This document shows positions 1 through 5,082 of a DNA stretch of 6,245 bases, piece by piece (within the stretch, counting starts at the first letter, position 1; each line of letters opens with the position of its first letter). Source of the stretch: a bacterium (GTDB lineage Bacteria; UBA8248). The notes beneath the pieces are model-generated. The model saw nothing but the letters and a program-made list of their open reading frames with translations. It did no database searches and was not told the origin of the DNA. The position numbers were made by a program, and so were the translations under genes. The DNA lies in NCBI GenBank assembly GCA_027622355.1, contig JAQBZT010000179.1, positions 1 through 6,245 on the forward strand. The letters are read 5' to 3'.

Positions 1-734
1 TTGTAGGTGATGCCGAGGCCGCCCCCGAGGTTGAGATAGCGAATCTCGTGCCCATCCTGGCGGAGCGCCTTCACCAGACTCACCACCTTGGCCACCGCAT
101 CCACGAAGGGGCTGCTCTGGGTGATCTGGCTCCCGATGTGGCAGTGCACCCCGATGGCCTCGACCCCGGGAAGCTCCGCCGCCGTGCGGTACTGGGAGAG
201 CGCCCGCTGGATCGCGATGCCGAACTTGCTCTTCTTGAGGCCCGTCGAAATGTAGGGATGGGTCTCGGGGTCCACATCCGGATTCACGCGGATGGCCACC
301 TGCGCGACTTTCCCGAGGCGGATCGCCACATCGCTGATGTTGCGGAGCTCCTCCTCGCTCTCGATGTTGAACATGAGAACACCCTGCGCGAGCGCATAGG
401 CGATCTCATCATCCGACTTCCCCACGCCGGCGAAAACGATCCGCTCGGCCGGAACCCCCGCCTGGACGGCACGGTAGAGCTCCCCGCCCGACACGATGTC
501 GAGCCCGCCGCCCATCTCGGAGAAAAGGCGGAGGATCGCCAGGTTGGAGTTGCTCTTCATGGCGAAGCAGATGAGATGCGGCACCTCGGCGAACGCTTCA
601 TTGAAGACCCGGAAGTGCCGGGAGAGCGTCTTGTGGCTGTAGACGTAGCAGGGCGTCCCGACCTTCTCAATGAGATCGGGGATGGACACCCCCTCGGCGT
701 GCAGCACGCCGTCCTTGTACGCGAAATAGTGCAT
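1..734 (-). CDS. lysA: Diaminopimelate decarboxylase, N-terminal 244 residues (3' end beyond the window)
   Basis: PLP-dependent fold-III decarboxylase that converts meso-2,6-diaminopimelate to L-lysine, the last step of lysine synthesis, in the cytoplasm. My translation from the ATG at 734 runs open to the left edge, so the C-terminal part, with the conserved cysteine and substrate-binding residues, is not visible. Seen: FAMKSNSN at residues 57-64, in which Lys60 is the expected Schiff-base lysine of the alanine-racemase-like barrel; the GLDIVSGGEL block at 77-86; HCHIGSQ at 197-203; and the phosphate-binding GGGLGI at 237-242. These are hallmark blocks of LysA and separate it from the related ornithine/arginine decarboxylases reasonably well. 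The N-terminus MHYFAYKDGVL matches the usual LysA start, and a purine-rich GAAGGA lies just upstream with short spacing. It follows the small lipoprotein gene by 49 bases in the same orientation, and is probably co-transcribed with it and argH. Confidence 0.96.
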   Translation of the reverse strand, partial: MHYFAYKDGVLHAEGVSIPDLIEKVGTPCYVYSHKTLSRHFRVFNEAFAEVPHLICFAMKSNSNLAILRLFSEMGGGLDIVSGGELYRAVQAGVPAERIVFAGVGKSDDEIAYALAQGVLMFNIESEEELRNISDVAIRLGKVAQVAIRVNPDVDPETHPYISTGLKKSKFGIAIQRALSQYRTAAELPGVEAIGVHCHIGSQITQSSPFVDAVAKVVSLVKALRQDGHEIRYLNLGGGLGITY

Positions 735-783
735 GGCTTCCTTCTTTCTTTTTCGGGCCAATCTTCTTCAGGTCAGGGGCCCG

Positions 784-909
784 CTAAGGCCCCTTGATAA
801 TCGGTTCCTGCGGCTGCCGCGGCGGCCCCTTCACGCCGCAGCCGGAAACCAGCCCGATCAGAGAGACGAGGATCGCTCCCGCCAGCATGATCGAAAACAT
901 CCGCCGCAA
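784..909 (-). CDS. Small LptM (YifL)-like outer-membrane lipoprotein, 41 aa
   Basis: Tiny lipoprotein precursor. From the proposed TTG at 909 the protein begins MRRMFSIML, followed by a hydrophobic stretch (about residues 5-21), a lipobox VSGC with Cys24 as the lipidated residue, and an 18-residue tail CGVKGPPRQPQEP ending IIKGP. The CG-x-KGP motif right after the lipobox, the tiny size and the position between argH and lysA are all typical of the LptM/YifL family, whose E. coli member helps LptD mature in the LPS export translocon. Start choice: an ATG at 900 gives 38 residues but no basic n-region and lies 14 bases from the purine run. The TTG at 909 adds Arg-Arg and sits 5 bases after a G-rich Shine-Dalgarno. 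An upstream ATG at 996 lies inside argH and is not credible. The family role is known in enterobacteria; the assignment here is by motif and context. Confidence 0.82.
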   Translation of the reverse strand: MRRMFSIMLAGAILVSLIGLVSGCGVKGPPRQPQEPIIKGP

Positions 910-914
910 GCCGT

Positions 915-927
915 CCCCCCCTTTCCT
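915..927 (-). promoter_or_regulatory. Ribosome binding site of the small lipoprotein gene
   Basis: Read on the minus strand, a purine run AGGAAAGGGGGG lies across the last bases of the argH stop region and ends 5 bases before the TTG at 909. It would be 14 bases from the ATG at 900. The spacing is the main argument for the TTG start and suggests translation coupled to the end of argH. Confidence 0.5.
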
Positions 928-2338
928 AACGCGAACGCAAGCCGAGCCGTTTTCGCTCGGCCCGGATCTGCCGCAGGACGCTCTGGCGCGAGGCACCGCC
1001 CGCGCTCTTGCGGCCCGCCGTCGCCCGCTTCAGATCGGTTTCCTTCAAATCGGCAGGCTTGAGCCGCGAATCGGCCTTCTTCAAATCCGCCGCCGACAGT
1101 TCGCCCAGCGGCACGTCTTTCTCCAGGGCCAGCCGGACGGCTCTTCCCGCCGCCGCATGGGCCTGCCGGAAGGGTACCCCCCGCCGGGCCATGGCGTCGG
1201 CCAGATCGGTCGCCGTCATGTAGCCGCCCTCGGCCGCGGCGGCCATCCGCTCGGGCTGGGGCCGAATCGCCGCCACCAACTCTGCCATGACGCCCAGCGA
1301 TGCGAGCAGCGTGTCGGCCGCATCGAACAGGGGTTCTTTGTCCTCCTGCATGTCGCGGTTGTAGGTGAGCGGCAGCCCTTTCATCAGCGTCAAGAGCGAA
1401 ACGAGCGCGCCGTAGGCCCGGCCGCTCTTTCCCCGGACAAGCTCGGCCACATCGGGATTTTTCTTCTGCGGCATCAGGGAACTCCCCGTCGCAAAGGCGT
1501 CGGGAAGCTCGATGAAGCCGAACTCGCCGCTCGCCCAGAGGACGATCTCCTCCCCCAGCCGGCTCAGGTGCATCATCGAAACCGCCGCCGCCGCCGCGAA
1601 CTCGATGGCGAAATCCCGGTCGCTCACCGCGTCCATGCTGTTCTCCGCCACGGCGTCAAAGCCAAGTTTTTTGGCCACCATCCGCTGATCGATGGGGTGG
1701 CTGGTGCCCGCCAGCGCGCCCGCTCCCAGGGGGAGGACGTTCACGCGCCCTCGCGCATCGGCCATGCGCTCCCCGTCGCGCCGGAACATCTGGCCATACG
1801 CCAGGAGATGATGGGCGAAGGAAACGGGCTGGGCCCTTTGCAGATGGGTATAGCCGGGCATGATGAAGTCCACCCCCGCCTCGGCCTGCCGCAGAAGCGC
1901 CCGCCGGATATCCTCCAGCGCCGCTATCGTCTCGTCAATGATGTCGCGCAGCCAGAGGCGCACGGCCGTCGCCACCTGATCGTTGCGGCTCCGGGCGGTG
2001 TGGAGCCTTCCGCCCGCGGCGCCGATGCGCCGTGTGAGGGCCGCCTCGATGTTCATGTGGACATCCTCAAGGGCGGGATCGAAGCGGAATTTTCCCGCCT
2101 CGATCTCCCGCAGGATGGCCTTCAGGCCGGAGACGATCTTCCGGGCGTCCGCCCGGGGGATGATCCCACGGGCACCCAGCATTTCGGCGTGGGCCGCCGA
2201 CCCGCGGACATCCCAGGCGGCCAGGCGCTGATCGAAGGAGACGCTCTCGGTGAAGCCCTCCACCCGGGGATTCGTCCCCGCAGTGAAACGCCCGCCCCAG
2301 GGCTTCGTCGTCTTCCGGCTTATCTTTTTTTCCGCCAT
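926..2338 (-). CDS. argH: Argininosuccinate lyase, 470 aa
   Basis: Cytoplasmic tetrameric enzyme of the fumarase/aspartase superfamily that splits argininosuccinate into arginine and fumarate, the final step of arginine synthesis. Seen in order: the N-terminal KPWGGRF block (residues 12-18); HTARSRNDQ at 113-121; THLQRAQP at 164-171 with the catalytic-type histidine His165; TSHPIDQ at 212-218; and the superfamily signature GSSLMPQKKNPD at 285-296, whose mobile loop carries the catalytic serine; then TYNRDMQEDKEPLFD at 325-339. The length fits the family (about 460-470). The ATG at 2338 has an AGGATGG Shine-Dalgarno upstream and puts the WGGRF block at the normal distance. Oddity: residues 415-445 are Lys/Ala/Asp/Leu-rich with repeated ADLK/TDLK units, where most ArgH proteins have a less repetitive stretch before the final GG-x-S-x-x-SV segment. 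First visible gene of the argH-lipoprotein-lysA operon. Confidence 0.98.
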   Translation of the reverse strand: MAEKKISRKTTKPWGGRFTAGTNPRVEGFTESVSFDQRLAAWDVRGSAAHAEMLGARGIIPRADARKIVSGLKAILREIEAGKFRFDPALEDVHMNIEAALTRRIGAAGGRLHTARSRNDQVATAVRLWLRDIIDETIAALEDIRRALLRQAEAGVDFIMPGYTHLQRAQPVSFAHHLLAYGQMFRRDGERMADARGRVNVLPLGAGALAGTSHPIDQRMVAKKLGFDAVAENSMDAVSDRDFAIEFAAAAAVSMMHLSRLGEEIVLWASGEFGFIELPDAFATGSSLMPQKKNPDVAELVRGKSGRAYGALVSLLTLMKGLPLTYNRDMQEDKEPLFDAADTLLASLGVMAELVAAIRPQPERMAAAAEGGYMTATDLADAMARRGVPFRQAHAAAGRAVRLALEKDVPLGELSAADLKKADSRLKPADLKETDLKRATAGRKSAGGASRQSVLRQIRAERKRLGLRSR

Positions 2339-2428
2339 TTTGGACCCATCCTGCCGATACCTTACCGATCAGGGGCGGGAACCACCAGTATCGCCCAGAC
2401 CCCGAAGCGAACCCGCGAAAACCAGCCT

Positions 2429-2456
2429 ATTACACGAAAGAATCCCTGTTGCGCAA
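2429..2456 (-). promoter_or_regulatory. Candidate sigma70-type promoter for argH
   Basis: On the minus strand a TTGCGC (2451-2456) is followed after 16 bases by TGTAAT (2429-2434), which matches the -10 consensus at five of six positions. The -35 match is poor (three of six). It would give a leader of roughly 80 bases before argH. The match is by eye only; a promoter further upstream cannot be excluded. Confidence 0.27.
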
Positions 2457-2479
2457 GGGGCGGATCCCCGCCGGGCCGC

Positions 2480-2508
2480 TTGCCGCGGGTCTTTTCGATA
2501 CGTAGTAT
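2480..2508 (+). promoter_or_regulatory. Candidate sigma70-type promoter for the MFS transporter
   Basis: TTGCCG (2480-2485) and TAGTAT (2503-2508) are separated by exactly 17 bases, each matching the consensus at four of six positions. Transcription would begin near 2515 and leave a leader of about 35 bases before the GTG start at 2549. This is the best plus-strand candidate in the 210-base divergent gap. Confidence 0.33.
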
Positions 2509-2509
2509 C
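2497..2509. promoter_or_regulatory. Short dyad GATAC-GTA-GTATC overlapping the candidate -10 element
   Basis: A perfect 5-base inverted repeat with a 3-base spacer covers the proposed -10 element of the transporter promoter. Its position would suit a repressor half-site pair, but it is short enough to arise by chance and no regulator gene is present in the window. Confidence 0.18.
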
Positions 2510-2539
2510 CCCCTGCTGGCGTTATCTTTCGCTCTTAAC

Positions 2540-2544
2540 GAGGA
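2540..2544 (+). promoter_or_regulatory. Ribosome binding site GAGGA that fixes the GTG start of the transporter
   Basis: GAGGA lies 4 bases before the GTG at 2549. The alternative in-frame ATG at 2588 is preceded by pyrimidine-rich sequence without a Shine-Dalgarno. An ATG at 2547 overlaps the GTG but is out of frame and reaches a stop at 2615. Confidence 0.5.
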
Positions 2545-2548
2545 CCAT

Positions 2549-3853
2549 GTGGAAACAACGACGCGGCCCGCTTCTCCCGCATCCGGGATGTTCAGCGCAA
2601 GTGAATGGCTGCTGATTCTCGCATGCTTTGTCCTTCTCGCCATCTCCGCAGGGGTGAACTTCAACTTCGGCATTTTCATCAAGCCGCTCTCCGCCGAATT
2701 CGGATGGTCCCGATCGGCGATTTCGGCCGGCTTTTCCATCTTTATGTTCACCATCTCGGCGACCGCCATCCTGGCCGGAGGGCTGGCCGACCGCTACGGA
2801 ACCCGGCGCGTCGTCCTCTTCGGAACGATCATTCTCAGCATCGGCCTGATGGCATCCTCGAAAATCCAGAATCTGTGGCACTTCTATCTCCTGGCCGGCA
2901 TCGTGGTGGGGCTCGGCCGCTCCTGCCACATGATCCCGATCCAGATTTTCCTCCCGCGGGCCTTCGCCCAAAACCGCGGGCTTGCGACAGGGCTCGCCGG
3001 CGCGGGGACGGGCGCCGGCATCTTTTTCCTCCCGCCCATCTCGGGGTATCTGGTTGACGCCTTCGGGTGGCGGAACGCCTATTTCATCCTCGGCATTTTG
3101 GTGGTTCTCATCGCGCTGCCCTTCATCGTCTTCCTGCGAATTCCCCGGAGCCATGGCCGCGCCAAGGCCCAGAAGATAGACACCGCAGAGTCAAGGGAAA
3201 ATCCGGAGGCCACCCCCGGTGAGCCCGCCCCCGTGCCCGAGGCTTCGCTCGGCCTGCGGGCCATCATGAGGCGCCCCACCTTCTGGAGCATCATGGGCAG
3301 CCACCACTTCGATTGCCTTTGCCATTCCGTTCTCCTCGTCCATATCGTCCCCATGGCCATCGAGGCGGGAATCTCCAAGATGCACGCCGCGCTTCTGATG
3401 GGGGCAATGGGGTTCGGCGCCTTTGCCGGAAGGATCATCGCCGGGGTGCTCTCCGACCGCCTGGGGCCCAAACATTCGCTTTTCCTGGTGCTGCTTCTCC
3501 AGACGCTCCCGGTCCCCTTGCTGCTCTTCTCCCCATCGCTTCCTGTCTTTTTCACCATCGCGGTCACCATCGGCGTCGGCCTCGGCGGCCACGGCACGAT
3601 GTACCCGCTTGTCACCCGGGAGTACTACGGTGCCCGGAAAGTGGGCATCATCTTCGGCTCGTTCTCGACCGGGGCGAGCATCGGTATGGCGGCAGGCGCT
3701 TATATCGGCGGGCTTCTCTACGACCTTTCGGGGGATTACACCCTCGCGGTTCTCTTCAGCTTCCTCGCCGGGCTCGTCTCGCTGGTTTTCGTCTGGGTGT
3801 ATCCCGGAAGGCCCATCCTGGCGCCAGCTCGCCCGAAAATCGCCGCCACCTAG
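2549..3853 (+). CDS. MFS transporter, monocarboxylate/oxalate-formate antiporter-like, 434 aa
   Basis: Inner-membrane secondary transporter with about 12 hydrophobic segments in two halves. The N-half spans about residues 19-197, a hydrophilic linker follows (about 198-240, rich in Glu, Pro and Ala), and the C-half spans about 245-418. Seen: loop 2-3 motif A, GGLADRYGTRR at 77-87, and its second-half echo GVLSDRLGPK at 299-308; AEFGWSRSAISAGFS at 49-63, typical of MCT-like and oxalate/formate-type carriers; and GVGLGGHGTMYPLVTREYYG at 342-361, the TM10-11 region of this subgroup. TM7 carries several histidines (SHHFDCLCHS, 251-260). Substrate cannot be read from the sequence; a small organic anion is the family-based guess. 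The GTG start is chosen by its GAGGA site; an ATG at 2588 would shorten the protein by 13 residues without touching TM1. It is a single-gene unit, divergent from argH and convergent with the flagellar block, so context gives no substrate clue. Confidence 0.93.
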   Translation: METTTRPASPASGMFSASEWLLILACFVLLAISAGVNFNFGIFIKPLSAEFGWSRSAISAGFSIFMFTISATAILAGGLADRYGTRRVVLFGTIILSIGLMASSKIQNLWHFYLLAGIVVGLGRSCHMIPIQIFLPRAFAQNRGLATGLAGAGTGAGIFFLPPISGYLVDAFGWRNAYFILGILVVLIALPFIVFLRIPRSHGRAKAQKIDTAESRENPEATPGEPAPVPEASLGLRAIMRRPTFWSIMGSHHFDCLCHSVLLVHIVPMAIEAGISKMHAALLMGAMGFGAFAGRIIAGVLSDRLGPKHSLFLVLLLQTLPVPLLLFSPSLPVFFTIAVTIGVGLGGHGTMYPLVTREYYGARKVGIIFGSFSTGASIGMAAGAYIGGLLYDLSGDYTLAVLFSFLAGLVSLVFVWVYPGRPILAPARPKIAAT

Positions 3854-3866
3854 GCGGACTCCCGGC

Positions 3867-3898
3867 AAAAAAAAACCGGACGAGCGCTCCTCGTCCGG
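3867..3898 (-). terminator. Rho-independent terminator of the fliD-fliS-211 aa transcript
   Basis: A perfect 9-bp stem CCGGACGAG / CTCGTCCGG (3876-3884 with 3890-3898) with loop CGCTC is followed, when read on the minus strand, by nine T (the A run 3867-3875). It lies 68 bases past the stop codon of the last minus-strand gene. On the plus strand no T run follows, so it serves the flagellar side. Confidence 0.9.
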
Positions 3899-3922
3899 GA
3901 GAGTGGGCATCGGGAAAGTGCC

Positions 3923-3948
3923 GGGCCGAGCGGCAGGCCGTTCGGCCC
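3923..3948 (+). terminator. Hairpin downstream of the transporter, possible weak terminator
   Basis: GGGCCGA (3923-3929) pairs with TCGGCCC (3942-3948). In plus-strand RNA the stem extends through a G-U pair to an inner CGG/CCG with loop CAGG, about 11 pairs in all. It is followed only by a mixed CTTCCTCT stretch, not a true T run, so termination of the transporter transcript here is uncertain. Confidence 0.3.
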
Positions 3949-3965
3949 CTTCCTCTCAGCTCCGC

Positions 3966-4601
3966 TCAGTCAATTTGAAGCTGGATTTTCTCAAAGGCAT
4001 CGCGGAACGGCTGCTGATAGGACATGAAGTCTATCATCAGGATCTCCCGGATGCGCTCCGCGTTGTTGCGCTCGAACTCGTTGTGAAGCTTCTTCAAAAG
4101 GCGGCCGAAATCGGCCGAAACGGCCGCCAGCGACTTCCCGCCGACCTCGGCCGAAGCGTTATCGAGACCGGCCATCTGAAGAAGGTTCCAGTAGGAGTTG
4201 AGAATCAGGCTCCATCCTTCCGCGCAGCCCATAACGCCCATCTGTGCGCCTTCCTCATCGTTCGCCTTGAAGAACGAGACCGTTTTGTCGCTCCACTCGG
4301 AGAGTTTCACCAGAAACTCCAGGGAATCCTCGCAAGTCCGCCGCATCAGCGCCTTGGGGTCGGCCGAGAGACACTCGATATTCTCGAACTCGCCGATGGG
4401 GCGGCCAGCCCACTCGGCCATCTCGCCCTGCATCAGCGTCACATCGCCGTCCATCACGCCCAAAAGGACGCGGCCCAATTCCTTGAAATGATTCATCACC
4501 CATTCGCAAAGCTCGCCGAAGGTCGCAACGCCCGCCGGGATGTCGTACCGCTTTTCGTCCATCCTGAACTGCATCGTTCCGGTTGCTGTCGTCAGGTTCA
4601 T
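3966..4601 (-). CDS. Uncharacterised 211-aa protein following fliS in the flagellar operon
   Basis: I do not recognise this family by name. The ATG at 4601 is preceded by AGAGGA at good spacing. Longer reading of the frame, to 4805, only overlaps fliS in another frame and is Arg/Ser/Pro-rich shadow sequence. Residues 8-80 alternate short beta-type segments (GTMQFRMDEKRYDIP; RVLLGVMDGDV; FENIECLSA) with one amphipathic helix (FGELCEWVMNHFKELG), a pattern that could be a beta-grasp-like fold. Residues 82-211 look almost entirely helical and amphipathic (for example SLEFLVKLSEW, DFGRLLKKLHNEFERN, IREILMIDFMSYQQPFRDAF). There is no signal peptide or membrane segment, so it is probably cytoplasmic and acidic. 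It sits 31 bases after fliS, in the slot held by fliT in enterobacteria, but is nearly twice the length of FliT and shows no FliT resemblance that I can see. A flagellar chaperone or assembly factor is a contextual guess only. Confidence 0.85.
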   Translation of the reverse strand: MNLTTATGTMQFRMDEKRYDIPAGVATFGELCEWVMNHFKELGRVLLGVMDGDVTLMQGEMAEWAGRPIGEFENIECLSADPKALMRRTCEDSLEFLVKLSEWSDKTVSFFKANDEEGAQMGVMGCAEGWSLILNSYWNLLQMAGLDNASAEVGGKSLAAVSADFGRLLKKLHNEFERNNAERIREILMIDFMSYQQPFRDAFEKIQLQID

Positions 4602-4632
4602 CTGATCATCCTCTTGAAATCGTCCGGATCGC

Positions 4633-5058
4633 CTACTCGGTCGTGACCACGGGGATGCCTCCCGGAATGGCCGGCGAGGTAACAACTCCCTCCGCAACCT
4701 CTCTCCACGCGGACGCGAGCGGCTCCAGGGCCTTGCCTGCCTTATCGAGAAGTTCCGTGTCCCTTTCCTGGAGCCCCTTGGCGAGAGTGTCAAGGACGTA
4801 CGCATAAATGTCCGCGAGCTGCTTGGAGAGCTCTGGTGAATATTTGGGGTTCAGACAGCCGAACAGCTCCGAGATGATGTTCATGGCCCGCAAAATCTCG
4901 GTGCTCGCGTCCATGTTCCTGTCCGGCTCATGCAGGAGCATCTGCCCCTTGCGGATTCGCTGGATCGCACCCTCATACAGGAGAACGACCAGCTGGGCGG
5001 GAGAAGCCGTCTTGATCTGCGTTTTCTGATAGCTCTTATAGGAATCTGTCGGTGCCAA
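4633..5058 (-). CDS. fliS: Flagellin export chaperone FliS, 141 aa
   Basis: Cytoplasmic helical-bundle chaperone that binds the C-terminus of newly made flagellin, prevents its early polymerisation and delivers it to the flagellar type III export gate. Seen: SYKSYQKTQIKTASPAQLVVLLYEGAI from residue 6, in two overlapping pieces SYKSYQKTQIKTASP and PAQLVVLLYEGAI, the hallmark FliS N-terminal block; then helices at about 43-70 and 74-120; and a tail (122-141) rich in Val, Pro and Gly that is probably disordered. Size is normal for the family. The start is a TTG at 5058: no in-frame ATG exists before Met40, which would remove the family block, and AGGAG lies 9 bases upstream. It is 24 bases downstream of fliD and 31 upstream of the next gene, so the three are very likely co-transcribed. 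Confidence 0.96.
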   Translation of the reverse strand: MAPTDSYKSYQKTQIKTASPAQLVVLLYEGAIQRIRKGQMLLHEPDRNMDASTEILRAMNIISELFGCLNPKYSPELSKQLADIYAYVLDTLAKGLQERDTELLDKAGKALEPLASAWREVAEGVVTSPAIPGGIPVVTTE

Positions 5059-5067
5059 CGCAGCTCT

Positions 5068-5072
5068 CTCCT
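5068..5072 (-). promoter_or_regulatory. Strong ribosome binding site AGGAG before the TTG start of fliS
   Basis: On the minus strand AGGAG, inside an AAGAGGAGAGAG purine run, ends 9 bases before the TTG at 5058. Together with conservation of the FliS N-terminal block it settles the non-ATG start. Confidence 0.75.
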
Positions 5073-5082
5073 CTTGAAGGGC

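Larger units (their letters stand above)
2339..2548. other. Divergent intergenic region between argH and the transporter gene
   Basis: This 210-base gap separates two genes pointing away from each other, so promoters for both must lie in or near it. Besides the two weak promoter candidates and the small GATAC dyad described separately, I see no riboswitch-like fold, no terminator with a T run and no convincing arginine-repressor (ARG box-like) palindrome. It is visibly less GC-rich than the flanking genes in parts, as expected of promoter DNA. Confidence 0.7.

Noticed and set aside
776..793. 6-bp hairpin GGGGCC/GGCCCC around the lipoprotein stop codon
   Set aside because: No T run follows on the minus strand and lysA begins 42 bases later, so it is not a convincing terminator; GC-rich DNA gives such short stems often.
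48..797. 249-codon plus-strand open frame opposite lysA
   Set aside because: The opposite strand encodes LysA with intact active-site motifs. This frame is His/Arg/Glu-rich without a recognisable fold.
2547..2615. Short 22-codon frame from the ATG that overlaps the transporter GTG, as a possible leader peptide
   Set aside because: The ATG is only 2 bases from GAGGA, the frame is out of phase inside the transporter N-terminus, and nothing suggests attenuation.
794..3853. A 1019-codon open frame on the plus strand that includes the transporter
   Set aside because: Its first about 585 codons run antisense to the lipoprotein gene and argH and read as Arg/Pro/Gly-rich sequence with no domain. 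The transporter's own Shine-Dalgarno and TM1 begin at 2549, so this is a GC-rich shadow joined to the real gene, not a fusion.
3191..3910. 239-codon minus-strand frame opposite the transporter
   Set aside because: Strongly charged, Gly/Asp/Glu/Arg-rich antisense of hydrophobic membrane codons; it overlaps the terminator stem and has no motif.
3423..4646. 407-codon plus-strand frame across the transporter end and the 211-aa gene
   Set aside because: It crosses the real transporter stop, the terminator hairpin and an opposing well-formed gene. Its composition is Ser/Arg/Pro-rich like other shadows.
4602..4805. N-terminal extension of the 211-aa protein (67 extra residues)
   Set aside because: It overlaps fliS in another frame, is Arg/Ser/Pro-rich, and the ATG at 4601 has a proper Shine-Dalgarno.
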